Positions 8,068 to 17,948 of a DNA stretch of 45,861 nucleotides are shown here, one piece after another. How positions within the stretch are numbered: position 1 is the first letter of the stretch; every line of letters begins with the position of its first letter. Source of the DNA: Flavobacteriales bacterium (GTDB lineage: Bacteria > Bacteroidota > Bacteroidia > Flavobacteriales_D > Sanyastnellaceae); contig JAIXWP010000107.1 in NCBI GenBank assembly GCA_027491215.1, forward strand, positions 1 through 45,861, given 5' to 3'. Under the pieces are notes generated by a model, which saw nothing but the letters and a program-made list of their open reading frames with translations, searched no databases and had not been told where the DNA came from. Position numbers and translations under genes: made by a program.

Positions 8068-8075
8068 TATATTTG
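8068..8075 (+). promoter_or_regulatory. -7 box before the RsbW-like ATPase gene
   Basis: TATATTTG, a perfect TAnnTTTG box, ends 37 nt before the ATG at 8113. Confidence 0.55.
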
Positions 8076-8112
8076 CGTAGAACACAGAATTTATTAATTC
8101 AAACCTGACCCC

Positions 8113-8541
8113 ATGTCATCTCATCAAAGAACCATACAATTTCCATCTGTTGTAGATAACATCACAGTCGTAGAGCGCCTAATTGATGAGGTGTTTGCTG
8201 AATACCAAGTTAGCGAAGACCATTATGGCGAACTACTTATTGCTATGACTGAGGCGGTAAACAACGCCATTGTTCATGGCAACAAATTGGATCCGGCTAA
8301 ACAGGTCAGCGTTACTTTCAGCGTTGAGGGAAAGGACATGGTATTCCGTGTGGAAGATGAAGGACCTGGATTTGATTACAGCAATCTTCCAGACCCTACA
8401 GCTCCGGAGAACATTGAGAAACCACATGGTCGTGGTGTATTCTTGATGCGCAATCTTGCCGATGAGTGTTCTTTTGAAGACGATGGCCGTATTTGCATTC
8501 TTCGTTTTCATGTATTGGAAAAAGAAACTGTTGCTAGCTAA
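8113..8541 (+). CDS. RsbW-like GHKL ATP-binding protein (anti-sigma/serine kinase type)
   Basis: 142 residues forming a lone HATPase_c_2 domain. The N box is EAVNNAIVHGNK, the G1 box is VEDEGPGFD, and the G2 box is HGRGVFLMRNLADE. There is no receiver, PAS or HisKA part. Relatives such as RsbW and SpoIIAB bind a sigma factor or phosphorylate an antagonist, but no sigma factor or STAS-domain partner is visible nearby. In Bacteroidota this type of gene commonly precedes ybeY, as here, so a specific sigma target is uncertain. It is followed by its own terminator. Confidence 0.85.
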   Translation: MSSHQRTIQFPSVVDNITVVERLIDEVFAEYQVSEDHYGELLIAMTEAVNNAIVHGNKLDPAKQVSVTFSVEGKDMVFRVEDEGPGFDYSNLPDPTAPENIEKPHGRGVFLMRNLADECSFEDDGRICILRFHVLEKETVAS

Positions 8542-8562
8542 GCGACCGTTTTCAAGATATTC

Positions 8563-8590
8563 AAACCCAGCCATGTGCTGGGTTTTTTGT
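8563..8590 (+). terminator. Intrinsic terminator
   Basis: AACCCAGC (8564-8571), loop CATGT, GCTGGGTT (8577-8584), then a T-run. It ends the ATPase gene and isolates it from ybeY. Confidence 0.88.
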
Positions 8591-8677
8591 TTTGTAACAG
8601 TTCTTAACACCTCACTATTGAATCTATTAGTGTTGCCTCGTCTTGTTTAGGGCTTTTAAAGCGACCTTTGCCTCATT

Positions 8678-9103
8678 ATGGGCAAGATATCCTTTAATAG
8701 CGAAGATGTGGGCTTTAAAATGCCTCAAAAGTCGATTTACAAGGCCTGGATAGAGGCTGTAGCTCACTCCCATGGGAAAAAAGTGGGTGAAATATCCTAT
8801 ATCTTCTGTAGCGATGATTATTTGCTTGAAATGAACAAGCAGTATCTCCAACATGACTATTACACTGATATTATCACCTTCGATTACACAGAGGGGGAAA
8901 CAATCTCAGGAGATTTATTCATTAGTGTTGATCGTGTAAATGACAATGCAAGTGAGTTAGGCGTTTCTGCTGAAATTGAAATGCAACGTGTTGTAATTCA
9001 TGGAGTTCTGCATTTATGTGGGTTCAAAGACAAGGATTTTGAAGCTGAGCAAACCATGCGAAAAATGGAAGAAAATGCCCTCCAAATTTTCTCCAAAAAA
9101 TAG
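8678..9103 (+). CDS. ybeY: Endoribonuclease / rRNA maturation factor YbeY
   Basis: 141 residues with the YbeY plan: IFCSDDYLLEMNKQYLQHDYYTDIITFDY (the Asp-Ile-Ile-Thr-Phe core), ISGDLFIS, and the metal site HGVLHLCGFKDK. YbeY is a metal-dependent RNase involved in 16S rRNA 3'-end maturation and ribosome quality control. The usual third histidine (HGxxHLxGYDH) is replaced by Lys (GFKDK), a change I associate with Bacteroidota YbeY proteins. A near-consensus -7 box, GACCTTTG (8663-8670), ends 7 nt before the ATG. A parS site lies just downstream. Confidence 0.92.
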   Translation: MGKISFNSEDVGFKMPQKSIYKAWIEAVAHSHGKKVGEISYIFCSDDYLLEMNKQYLQHDYYTDIITFDYTEGETISGDLFISVDRVNDNASELGVSAEIEMQRVVIHGVLHLCGFKDKDFEAEQTMRKMEENALQIFSKK

Positions 9104-9113
9104 AAATTTTTAA

Positions 9114-9129
9114 TGTTCCACGTGAAACA
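9114..9129. promoter_or_regulatory. parS: parS centromere site (ParB binding), perfect consensus
   Basis: TGTTCCACGTGAAACA matches the bacterial chromosomal parS consensus (TGTTnCACGTGAAACA) at every fixed position. It fills the 34-bp gap between the ybeY stop and the mnmG start, ending 8 nt before the mnmG ATG. Chromosomal parS sites are normally origin-proximal and are bound by ParB for segregation. Bound ParB here could also influence mnmG expression (inference). Confidence 0.88.
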
Positions 9130-9137
9130 CTTTTTTT

Positions 9138-11009
9138 ATGTATCCTGAATACGATGTCATAGTAGTTGGTGCCGGACATGCCGGAAATGAGGCATCTGCC
9201 GCATCCGCACGTCTCGGAAAACGCACTCTTTTGATCACCATGGACATGAACAAAATCGGTCAAATGAGCTGCAATCCCGCCATGGGAGGAATAGCTAAAG
9301 GACAGATTGTTAGAGAGATAGATGCTCTTGGCGGATATAGTGGAATTGTCTCTGATAAGAGTGCAATTCAGTTCCGAATGCTTAATAGAAGCAAGGGTCC
9401 AGCCATGTGGAGCCCTCGTGCTCAAAATGACCGAATGCTTTTCGCTGAAGAATGGCGCCTTGCCCTCGAGTCCATTCCGCATTTAGATTTTTGGCAGGAC
9501 ATGGTGAGAGAAATCATCGTCGAAAACAACCGTGTCACAGGCGTTGTAACAGGCATGGGCATTACGTTTAAGGCCAAAGCAGTGGTTCTTACCAACGGCA
9601 CATTTCTCAACGGAATAATTCATATCGGAGAGAAACAATTTGGTGGCGGTCGAATTGGAGAAAAAAGAGCTGAAGGACTTACAGAACAGCTGATTTCATT
9701 AGGGTTTCGCTCAGGCCGCCTCAAGACAGGAACACCACCAAGAATTGATGGACGAAGCCTCGATTATTCGAAGATGGAAGAGCAACTTGGGGACGAAAAC
9801 CCTGAGAAATTCTCGTACACGGACACAAAAGCACTAACAAAACAACGCTCGTGCTGGATCACCTACACCAATCAAGACGTCCATGAAATCCTCCAAACAG
9901 GATTCGAGAAAAGCCCAATGTTTACAGGTAGGATACAGGGCGCTGGCCCACGTTACTGCCCTTCAATTGAAGATAAAATCAATCGATTTGCAGATAAGGA
10001 TCGACATCAAATATTCGTAGAGCCAGAAGGTTGGAATACCGTAGAGATTTATGTAAACGGCTTTTCTACAAGCTTGCCAGATGACGTGCAATACAAGGCT
10101 TTACGAATGATTCCTGGCTTCGAAAACGCGCTGATGTTCCGTCCTGGATATGCCATTGAATATGATTATTTTCCACCAGATCAACTCAAGCACACGCTTG
10201 AGTCCAAAGACGTTCAGAACCTTTTCTTTGCAGGCCAAATCAACGGTACTACTGGGTATGAAGAAGCCGCATGCCAAGGCTTGATTGCCGGCACAAATGC
10301 TGCGCTTAACCTACTCGATAAAGACCCCCTCGTGCTTCGCAGAGACCAAGCCTATATTGGTGTTTTGATTGATGATTTGATAACAAAAGGCACTGACGAA
10401 CCCTATAGAATGTTCACGTCACGCGCCGAATACAGAACCCTTTTGCGTCAGGATAATGCTGACGAAAGGCTCACGCCGCTTGCACATGCAATAGGCCTTG
10501 CCGATGATCATCGAATGCATAAAATTGAAACGAAGCTCAGTGGAAAAAACGCATTGATCAAGCATCTGGGCCAGCTTTCTGTGGAGCCAGAAGAAATAAA
10601 TTCTTTGCTCGAGGCAAATGGATCCAGCGCTACGACCCAAAAAGTAAAGGCGCTAACCCTTGTAAGCCGTCCCCAGCTTTCACTCGATGAGATCATAAAG
10701 GCTGTTCCTTCAATCAAAGAGTTTACCTCGCAATACGGTGAGTTGGAAAACGAAGTCATTCAACAAACCGAGATTCAAGTAAAATATGAAGGCTATTTGA
10801 GCAAAGAGCGAGAACTAGCGGACAAAATGAGTCGACTTGACCATGTGCCCCTTCCTGTTAACTACGACTATTCAAAGCTCACGAGCCTGAGCATGGAGGC
10901 GCGTTTAAAACTAGCCAAAATCCGACCTGAAACTTTAGGCCAGGCCTCAAGAATCAGTGGAGTTAATCCCAGCGACATCTCTATACTGCTTGTTCATCTC
11001 GGCAGATAG
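9138..11009 (+). CDS. mnmG: tRNA uridine-5-carboxymethylaminomethyl modification enzyme MnmG (GidA)
   Basis: 623 residues, the normal length. The FAD dinucleotide-binding motif [12 protein letters not shown] lies at residues ~9-20. The GidA signatures [41 protein letters not shown] and [20 protein letters not shown] are present, as is the C-terminal MnmE-binding helical domain ([49 protein letters not shown]). With MnmE it installs the cmnm5 group on U34 of several tRNAs. The start is the ATG 8 nt after the parS site. A terminator follows. Confidence 0.97.
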   Translation: MYPEYDVIVVGAGHAGNEASAASARLGKRTLLITMDMNKIGQMSCNPAMGGIAKGQIVREIDALGGYSGIVSDKSAIQFRMLNRSKGPAMWSPRAQNDRMLFAEEWRLALESIPHLDFWQDMVREIIVENNRVTGVVTGMGITFKAKAVVLTNGTFLNGIIHIGEKQFGGGRIGEKRAEGLTEQLISLGFRSGRLKTGTPPRIDGRSLDYSKMEEQLGDENPEKFSYTDTKALTKQRSCWITYTNQDVHEILQTGFEKSPMFTGRIQGAGPRYCPSIEDKINRFADKDRHQIFVEPEGWNTVEIYVNGFSTSLPDDVQYKALRMIPGFENALMFRPGYAIEYDYFPPDQLKHTLESKDVQNLFFAGQINGTTGYEEAACQGLIAGTNAALNLLDKDPLVLRRDQAYIGVLIDDLITKGTDEPYRMFTSRAEYRTLLRQDNADERLTPLAHAIGLADDHRMHKIETKLSGKNALIKHLGQLSVEPEEINSLLEANGSSATTQKVKALTLVSRPQLSLDEIIKAVPSIKEFTSQYGELENEVIQQTEIQVKYEGYLSKERELADKMSRLDHVPLPVNYDYSKLTSLSMEARLKLAKIRPETLGQASRISGVNPSDISILLVHLGR

Positions 11010-11088
11010 TCCAAAACTCATTTAGAGCCTCAATAAGCCACTTTTGGGCAGCTCGAAGTAAAATACCACGCCTTAGGGCGCTAAGTGT

Positions 11089-11122
11089 CAAAAACGCCCC
11101 CTTTCTAGAGGGCGTTTTTTTT
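11089..11122 (+). terminator. Intrinsic terminator after mnmG
   Basis: AAAACGCCC (11091-11099), loop of about 10 nt, GGGCGTTTT (11110-11118), then more T. A weak parS-like sequence (TGTTTCATGTGAAATT, 11122-11137) follows directly. Confidence 0.85.
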
Positions 11123-11170
11123 GTTTCATGTGAAATTATTCAGGATTTGAAACCTTTTGAGAAATTTTGA

Positions 11171-11207
11171 GTAACAAGATGACCCCTATAAAAGAACATC
11201 TTGTTAC
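11171..11207 (+). promoter_or_regulatory. Perfect 11-bp inverted repeat covering a TTG start codon
   Basis: GTAACAAGATG (11171-11181) and CATCTTGTTAC (11197-11207) pair perfectly across a 15-nt loop. The only plausible start of the 1881-residue gene, TTG at 11201, lies in the second arm. If the message includes both arms, the start would be sequestered. This is not a terminator because no T-run follows. Confidence 0.6.
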
Positions 11208-14200
11208 AACCGAAACTTCTTCTGATCATTTTTCTTGTGATCTCTGGTTTTGCCAGTAGATCTCAAGTCACCTTTCAGGCTCAGGCCACGGAAGGCTGCG
11301 CTCCGTTTGGAGTAGTGATCGATGTCACGCAGCCAAGCTCCGGAATTACCAGTTACAGCTGGACAATTACAACTCCTTCTGGTACGACTCTCACTGCAAC
11401 TAGCCCTCAGTACGTTTCGATTTTCAATAACCCTGGAACATATGATGTCAGCCTTACCATCAATGGATCACAGAATCAAACCATTCAAGATTACATTACC
11501 GTTTACGCAAAACCGATTGCTACTTTTTCTGTTGACGACAATACGGGATGCTTTCCGCATTGCGTTGAGTTTACAGACACAAGCATCCCTGGATCTGGTG
11601 CGATTGTAAACCGCACTTGGGATTTTGGAAATGGTTCCACGGGAAACGGGGCGGTTGTTTCGCATTGTTATGCTTCCGCAGGAACGTTCAGTCCGGTGCT
11701 TTCGATAGCTGATGAAAATGGTTGTTTTGCGAATATCACCATGCCGAATTTGATATCAGTAACTTCCAATTTTCCAACAGCGCTTTTTACTTCAAGCGCT
11801 TCTGTGACATGTAATGCACCGACACCGATTAGTTTCACAAATAGTTCCACGGGAAATTTGGACTTTGAAAGTGTCTGGACATTTGGTGATGGGGGCGGAA
11901 CTACTACTTCAGGTGCAACTAACCTTTCTCACACCTTCGCTTCACCAGGCGATTATGAGGTGTGTTTGGAAGTAATTGATGAGGAAAACTGTTCAGCATC
12001 CGTTTGCCATGATATCACCATTCTTGATGATCCAAATCCAAGTTTCACTGTAAGCGACAACGATGTTTGCACTGGACAAGCAGTGACATTTACAAATACA
12101 ACTACGCCCGCTCCATCTCAGGTGAAGTGGGATTTTGACAATAATGGAACTATTGATTCTTTCTCAAACGCACCATCGTTTGCTTACAGCGCTGCAGGTA
12201 CATATCAGCCTAAATTCATTGTGATTTATAGCCCGACATGTTCAGATACTTTGCAGAACATTAGTATCACTGTTCACCCAGGTATTACCGCAAGTATTTC
12301 AGCAAATGAAACTAGTAGTTGTAGCCCACCATTTAGTCCTATCATTTCAGCTACAGCGAGTGGTACCGGGCCCTTTACATACAACTGGATAGTAGCAAGC
12401 CAGCCAGGAGGAACTACTCCAGTAATCAATCCTACCTTCAATCAAAATGGATCCTATTCCGTTTCTGTTGTAGTCACTAACTCACAAGGGTGCACAGGAG
12501 CTGCTTCTCAAACAAACTACATTCAAGTAAGTACACCAAACGTATTCTTTTCTCATCAAGACATTGCTTGTTTTGGAGAAGAGGTAGAACCCACCAATAT
12601 TGCACTTTCAAACAACGATGCTATTGTTTCGTACTCTTGGGATTTTGATGGTGATGGCAGCGAAGATTCCAATGAAGCCAACCCCATTTATGTCTATAAT
12701 TCGCAAGGTGAATACTTCATTTCATTAACCGTAGAAACATCAGCTGGATGTATTACAACCTTCACTAGTCCAACACCGATTTTAGTACAAGCACCGCTCA
12801 GCACCAACTTTACAGCCAGCGCTCTAGTGAGCTGCGCCGGCGAAGCAATTGAGTATTGTATTCCGTCTGTAAATGGAAACACTTACAGCTGGAATTTCGA
12901 CGATGGGAGCGGATGGATTGTAATGAATCCAGAAGAGACTTGTATTGAACACATGTACGAAGACACCGGATATTTTGATGTGATGATCAGCATTGTCAAC
13001 GGTGCTTGTAATATCAGCGACACACTTGTCGACTACATCTATATCGAGCCTCCCGTAGCTCTTTTCGATTATTCTGTTGATTGCAACGATATGCTTACTG
13101 TTACAGTCGGCGATATGAGTATTGGTGCTGATGGATTAACGTGGGACTTTGGCGACGGAAGCGCGCCTGTCACTAACGTGGAAACATACACGCATACCTA
13201 TGCAGCATATGGTTCTTATGATATCACATTGACCGCTACGAGCGCGACAATGGGATGTCCAGATGATAAGATTAACAGCGTACAGCTCATACCACCATCC
13301 GCGGCGATCAGCTTTAGTCAGACAGTTGGTTGCGCGCCACTTTCGGTATTTCTTCAGGGAGAAAGAGTGAACCATCATTGGCATGTAAGTATTAGCAATG
13401 GCGATGAAATTACCGTTGATTGGAATCATGATCAACAACTTTGGAATACCACTTATAATCACGGTGGAGAGACCACCACATCACAACATACACTGAGTGG
13501 ATATTTCTGGCCAGAGTTGATTTTTCTTCAAGAGGGTTGTTATGATTTCACAGTAGATATTCTTAACGAATTTGGATGCGCGGCAACTGCGTTTTACGAT
13601 GATGCTGTATGTGTTACCGCGGGTACAGACTTCGCCACATTCACGCCTACCATCATTTCTAGTTGTGATTCTGTAACCGTGTCCTTTCTTGCGAATGCGA
13701 ACAATATTACAAGCTATCAATGGACTTTCAGTGATGGGGCAGGAACAACAACAACACAGCCTACTCATACATTTTTACCACCATACAATTACAATACTGG
13801 AATCACTGCAACACTAAACGCAACGAACACTTTTGGTTGCGAATCAACCGTGACACAAACCATTGATGTAGTGCTTCCAAGTATTCCACAATTCAATCCT
13901 GCAAGCAGTCCTATTTGCGAGGGTGGCAGCGTAGTCTTCACTAGCACCACACAAGGACCAGTAAATGTTTTCACGTGGAATTTCGGAGATGGAGAAATTA
14001 GTAATGATCAAAACCCCTCCCACAATTATTCTTCAAATGGAAATTATGAGGTTTGTCTTACAGTAGAAAACAGTGTTGGATGTGCGCGCACAAATTGCAT
14101 CGAAAATGCTGTAATCGTTGCAAACCCAGAAGTTGCTTTTACATACACTTCAGCTATTAACAACTGTTTATTTGGAGTCCAGTTAGAAAGCACTACTCCA

Positions 14201-16846
14201 GGAACTACAACATCATTGACTTGGGATTTTGGAGATGCACAAACAGGCACAGGCGCAAGCACTTTTCATACCTATCCGATCGGTGTTTACGATGTTGTTT
14301 TATCAATCACCAATAACTATGGCTGCACCGATAGTCTTGTTGTTGAGGATATCCTCAATTACGGAGATGTAATTGGACCGTATAGTGTTGATTTGGATGA
14401 TGCCAACTGTGCGCCCTTCCATATTGATCTGCAAGCATACAACGTGAATGACGCCTACTTCACATATTTCTGGGACTTTAACGACGGCAACGGTGATCCA
14501 ACAGGAAGCACCACTGTTGATCATGATTACACGGCCGCTGGAATCTATTGTCCTCAGTTGATTATGACCGACCCTAATGGGTGTCAAGTGTTCATTCCGT
14601 GCATTAATCCTATCGAGGTTGAAGAGTTTGTGCTGGGCTATACACAGCCGGAAGCCATTTGTTTTGGAGAAGAAATTTTATTCCAAGTGACCAACGCCGA
14701 TTCATACTCTTGGTCAGGTGGAATGCCTGTTCTAGAAGGGTCTCAACTTGGTGAATATATTTTACAACCCCATTTTTCTGGAGAATACTATCTCACAGGG
14801 ACATTTGCGGATTGCGTTAGAACAGACACCATTGTTGTGATTGTAAATCAACTTCCAGTTGTGACTATTGATGTTCCGGCGGGCGTTTGTTTCAACAGTC
14901 CATCATTTGAATTATCTGGTGGATCACCTAGCGATCTTCCGGGCACATATGCCATTAATGGTTTTCCTGGCAATGTGTTCGAACCCAGCATGACACCTGG
15001 TTTGTCTTACGATATCACCTATTCTTACACTGATAGTAACGGTTGTTACAATGAGGCTACATCTCCAATTTTCATTTATGATTTGCCTGTTATTACGTTA
15101 GAAGAATTCGATTCCAAATGTGAATATGAGAGTGTATTTGATTTAAGTGGTGGTTTACCAACGGGCGGTGTTTATACACTTTTGAACGACACTATTACTT
15201 CATTTGATCCTGCTTTAGGTCTTGGTAATTACAACATTGTCTACACATTTACTGATGCAAATAGTTGTGTAAACAGCGCGCAGCAAGTAATTCCTGTGCA
15301 TGATGCGCCTGCAGTTTCTGTAAACTTTGATTCTATTTGTGCGAATGAAATGTTTTTTATTCAAAACAATTCAACTGTTCAAAGCGGAAGTATTTCATCT
15401 AGTATTTGGGAGTTTCAAGGTGGCACACCTTCAAACAATTTCCAGCCAACTCCATTTCTTTTTGACAGCAATGGAATAAAAAATATTCATGCCGAATTCA
15501 CTAGTAGCTTCGGTTGTTTGAGTATTCTTGATACCGTTGTAAATGTGCGCCTAGTGCCTGATGCCAGCTTCTTGTTGGAGGATGGTTGTCAAGACACCGA
15601 TCTCAATTTTCAGTCGACATCCACTGTCAATGAAGGCTTGATTACCAATTGGGAGTGGGTATTTGAAGGTCAGTCATTCAATGATGATGAGACGATATCA
15701 TATAGCTTTGATGGATGGGGGACACTTCCCGCAACATTAATCGTGACAACCGATTTGGCTTGCACAGATACAGTTACAAATAGCGTGGGTGTATATCCCG
15801 CACCGGTGGTGGATATTCTTGGCTCCAATGTATGCATGAATGTTCTTAGCAGCTTCCAATCATTTGTTGAATTGGGGGTTGGAAGTGTTGTAGGGTACGA
15901 GTGGAATTTTGGCGATGGTGCCGATTCTATGACCACTGTTAATTCTCATCATTTGTATGAAACTGACGGAACATACGCCGTGACACTGGATGTTACATCT
16001 AGCCTTGGTTGTGTTGGTACAGAAGAATTACAATACATTGTTTATCCCTTGCCAGATGTTGATTTTACACTAGTTGATAGCACCTATTGCAGTGGTGAAA
16101 CACTTGAGTTGATTGACATGTCAAGTGTTTATAGCCCATCCGAAATTGTTAGTTGGGACTGGTATTTAGATAACAATCTGATCAGCACTTCTCAGAATGT
16201 AGCAAGTGATTTTGATGCTCCAGGATTGTATCAAGTAAGATTAGAAGTAACTACAAATTTTGGTTGTGAGGCGGATAGCGCTGCGCCACTTGCACTTCAG
16301 ATTTATCCTAGACCTGTGGCTGGATTTGATCTGCGCCGCGATGAAGTGTTGATGTATTCTCCTGTAGTGCACATTGAAAATACAGCAAGTATTGATGTTA
16401 CCAGCTGGCATTATGACTTCGGTGATGGATTAACCAGCACCATGCAAGAGGGTCAACATAGCTATGATACTTGGGCAGATTATGTGATCACACAAACCGT
16501 AAGCAATGTTTATGGATGCACATCAGTGGCTCAGCAAAACGTGAGTGTACTGCCGTCATTGCAAGTTCATATTCCTAATGCGTTTACACCGGACGGGAAT
16601 GGCAACAACGATTTTTTCAAGCCGGTTATCGCGGGTTCTGAAGTGCGTGAATACTACTTCGCCATCTTTGATCGTTGGGGAAATGTTGTTTATGAAACTG
16701 AGGATTTAGAAGGTTGCTGGAATGGTCAAGTGCACAATACAGGAGCGGAAGCACAGGATGGTGTTTACAATTGGGTATTGAAAATTCGCAGTATTGATCA
16801 GCCTGTAATTGGCTCTCAGCAAGGCTTTGTGCTACTAATAAGATAA
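11201..16846 (+). CDS. Giant PKD-repeat surface protein with T9SS type B (CHU_C) sorting domain
   Basis: 1881 residues. An N-terminal signal peptide (KLLLIIFLVISGFASRSQ) is followed by about 18 PKD-like beta-sandwich units marked by WxFGDG-type motifs (WDFGNGS, WTFGDGG, WDFDGDGS, WNFGDGE, WDFGDAQ, WNFGDGAD and others), many with paired Cys. The last ~95 residues (from IPNAFTPDGNGNNDFF to the end LLIR) form the gliding-motility-associated CHU_C domain that routes cargo through type IX secretion. It is probably an adhesin or structural surface protein. The start must be TTG at 11201: an in-frame TAA lies at 11189-11191 and the signal peptide begins here. It ends 1 nt before the converging glycosyltransferase gene. 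Confidence 0.9.
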   Translation: MLQPKLLLIIFLVISGFASRSQVTFQAQATEGCAPFGVVIDVTQPSSGITSYSWTITTPSGTTLTATSPQYVSIFNNPGTYDVSLTINGSQNQTIQDYITVYAKPIATFSVDDNTGCFPHCVEFTDTSIPGSGAIVNRTWDFGNGSTGNGAVVSHCYASAGTFSPVLSIADENGCFANITMPNLISVTSNFPTALFTSSASVTCNAPTPISFTNSSTGNLDFESVWTFGDGGGTTTSGATNLSHTFASPGDYEVCLEVIDEENCSASVCHDITILDDPNPSFTVSDNDVCTGQAVTFTNTTTPAPSQVKWDFDNNGTIDSFSNAPSFAYSAAGTYQPKFIVIYSPTCSDTLQNISITVHPGITASISANETSSCSPPFSPIISATASGTGPFTYNWIVASQPGGTTPVINPTFNQNGSYSVSVVVTNSQGCTGAASQTNYIQVSTPNVFFSHQDIACFGEEVEPTNIALSNNDAIVSYSWDFDGDGSEDSNEANPIYVYNSQGEYFISLTVETSAGCITTFTSPTPILVQAPLSTNFTASALVSCAGEAIEYCIPSVNGNTYSWNFDDGSGWIVMNPEETCIEHMYEDTGYFDVMISIVNGACNISDTLVDYIYIEPPVALFDYSVDCNDMLTVTVGDMSIGADGLTWDFGDGSAPVTNVETYTHTYAAYGSYDITLTATSATMGCPDDKINSVQLIPPSAAISFSQTVGCAPLSVFLQGERVNHHWHVSISNGDEITVDWNHDQQLWNTTYNHGGETTTSQHTLSGYFWPELIFLQEGCYDFTVDILNEFGCAATAFYDDAVCVTAGTDFATFTPTIISSCDSVTVSFLANANNITSYQWTFSDGAGTTTTQPTHTFLPPYNYNTGITATLNATNTFGCESTVTQTIDVVLPSIPQFNPASSPICEGGSVVFTSTTQGPVNVFTWNFGDGEISNDQNPSHNYSSNGNYEVCLTVENSVGCARTNCIENAVIVANPEVAFTYTSAINNCLFGVQLESTTPGTTTSLTWDFGDAQTGTGASTFHTYPIGVYDVVLSITNNYGCTDSLVVEDILNYGDVIGPYSVDLDDANCAPFHIDLQAYNVNDAYFTYFWDFNDGNGDPTGSTTVDHDYTAAGIYCPQLIMTDPNGCQVFIPCINPIEVEEFVLGYTQPEAICFGEEILFQVTNADSYSWSGGMPVLEGSQLGEYILQPHFSGEYYLTGTFADCVRTDTIVVIVNQLPVVTIDVPAGVCFNSPSFELSGGSPSDLPGTYAINGFPGNVFEPSMTPGLSYDITYSYTDSNGCYNEATSPIFIYDLPVITLEEFDSKCEYESVFDLSGGLPTGGVYTLLNDTITSFDPALGLGNYNIVYTFTDANSCVNSAQQVIPVHDAPAVSVNFDSICANEMFFIQNNSTVQSGSISSSIWEFQGGTPSNNFQPTPFLFDSNGIKNIHAEFTSSFGCLSILDTVVNVRLVPDASFLLEDGCQDTDLNFQSTSTVNEGLITNWEWVFEGQSFNDDETISYSFDGWGTLPATLIVTTDLACTDTVTNSVGVYPAPVVDILGSNVCMNVLSSFQSFVELGVGSVVGYEWNFGDGADSMTTVNSHHLYETDGTYAVTLDVTSSLGCVGTEELQYIVYPLPDVDFTLVDSTYCSGETLELIDMSSVYSPSEIVSWDWYLDNNLISTSQNVASDFDAPGLYQVRLEVTTNFGCEADSAAPLALQIYPRPVAGFDLRRDEVLMYSPVVHIENTASIDVTSWHYDFGDGLTSTMQEGQHSYDTWADYVITQTVSNVYGCTSVAQQNVSVLPSLQVHIPNAFTPDGNGNNDFFKPVIAGSEVREYYFAIFDRWGNVVYETEDLEGCWNGQVHNTGAEAQDGVYNWVLKIRSIDQPVIGSQQGFVLLIR
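13967..13982. other. parS-like site inside the PKD gene
   Basis: GTTTTCACGTGGAATT keeps the full TTnCACGTGnAA core of parS but differs at the four outer positions. Listed as one of five such cores in the window; ParB binding is inference. Confidence 0.35.
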
Positions 16847-16847
16847 G

Positions 16848-17927
16848 TTATATTTCTCGAATAGCTTTTAGAAATTGTTCCTTTCTAGAACTTTCTGTAA
16901 AGTTATTCGCGATTCTATTTCTTGCAGCTACTTGCGCTTCAACCGAATGATTGTTCGGTATCGATTCCATTACTTCACTTAGTTTCTTACTAGATTTTTC
17001 TTTAAGAATAAAACCAGTATTAGCAACAATTTCTGGCATTGACGCAACGTCTGATACTACCGGTATACAACCACAAAGCATTGCTTCGCAAAGCGCGTTG
17101 GGAAAGCCTTCCGACAAGGATAGTTGAAGATACACTTGTGAAGTCTGGAGGTGTTTTTCAAGCTCTGATTGCGGCAGGGCAGGAAAAAGTTTGACGTTTG
17201 GAATGTTTTCTACTAGGTGTAAAAATGATTCGCTCTTATCTCCGATAATTGTAAAAGTCCAGTCGGGTAGGAGTGGAGCTGTCTCTAGAATGAGGTCCAC
17301 CCCCTTTAGGATACGTCTTCTTTCCTCGTGAAGTCCGACTGCAATGGTCGTGGCTGTCTTTGCTTTTGTCAAAGCCGTATTCATTTGCCATGCATCCGAT
17401 TTGTACCCATTGAAAATCGTTGCGTGGGGCGTTTTAAGGCCTGGTATGAAATGTTTGACCCCTTGGCCTAGGCTTGATGATTTCGTGTAACTGTTGGCGC
17501 TTAAAATCAAGGACTCGTGAACCGGGAGCAATAGGTCTGCATTTCTATATGAGAATGTGATAGCCTTTCGCATCCATTTGTTAGCAAATGCACCATAGCC
17601 AATTTCAGGAAGGGCAACAGCATCGAATCCTCCGAGGACAATGATTAATTTTTTATTTAGTACTGCGCACCAGAAAGCGGGTATCATTGTGTGATAGCCA
17701 CCGAATTGGGCTACCACTTTTTTTACCCGAAAAGAAATAAAAGGAAAGCTAACGAACTGTTTGAACAAAACCCACGGTAGGAGCGCCTTTTGAGGGACTC
17801 TAAATTCATTTTTTACCACCTCGTATTCTGATTCAAGGTAAGAAAGATCTTTTCTTACGAAAGAAGACAAGTCGGGAAAAATATATAGCAGTCGGGGCCT
17901 AGTCATTACATTCGCAAAAAAACGCAT
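16848..17927 (-). CDS. Glycosyltransferase, GT-B fold, GT4-like
   Basis: 359 residues. The C-terminal half has the GT4 donor-binding pattern: TTIAVGLHEERRRILKGVDLILETAPLLPDWTF, KLFPALPQSELEKHLQTSQVYLQLSLSEGFPNALCEAMLCGCIPVVSDVASMPEIV, where the E(x7)E motif sits in SEGFPNALCEAM. The N-terminal acceptor domain is more divergent. It likely adds a sugar to a cell-surface polysaccharide or lipid glycan; the donor cannot be read from sequence. Met at 17906 (MTRPRLLYIFPD) is an alternative start. It diverges from the flippase gene with a 21-bp gap between starts, which suggests a shared function and control. Confidence 0.88.
   Translation of the reverse strand: MRFFANVMTRPRLLYIFPDLSSFVRKDLSYLESEYEVVKNEFRVPQKALLPWVLFKQFVSFPFISFRVKKVVAQFGGYHTMIPAFWCAVLNKKLIIVLGGFDAVALPEIGYGAFANKWMRKAITFSYRNADLLLPVHESLILSANSYTKSSSLGQGVKHFIPGLKTPHATIFNGYKSDAWQMNTALTKAKTATTIAVGLHEERRRILKGVDLILETAPLLPDWTFTIIGDKSESFLHLVENIPNVKLFPALPQSELEKHLQTSQVYLQLSLSEGFPNALCEAMLCGCIPVVSDVASMPEIVANTGFILKEKSSKKLSEVMESIPNNHSVEAQVAARNRIANNFTESSRKEQFLKAIREI
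16942..16959. repeat. 18-bp palindrome ACCGAA-N6-TTCGGT, copy 1
   Basis: ACCGAATGATTGTTCGGT lies inside the 3' part of the glycosyltransferase gene. The 19-mer including the preceding A is identical to the copy at 34991-35009 in an unrelated gene. See findings. Confidence 0.7.
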
Positions 17928-17948
17928 TAATCGCTGTTTCCGAAAGGA

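Noticed and set aside
11122-11137. TGTTTCATGTGAAATT as a parS
   Set aside because: The central CACGTG is broken (CATGTG) and two outer bases differ; it lacks the core.
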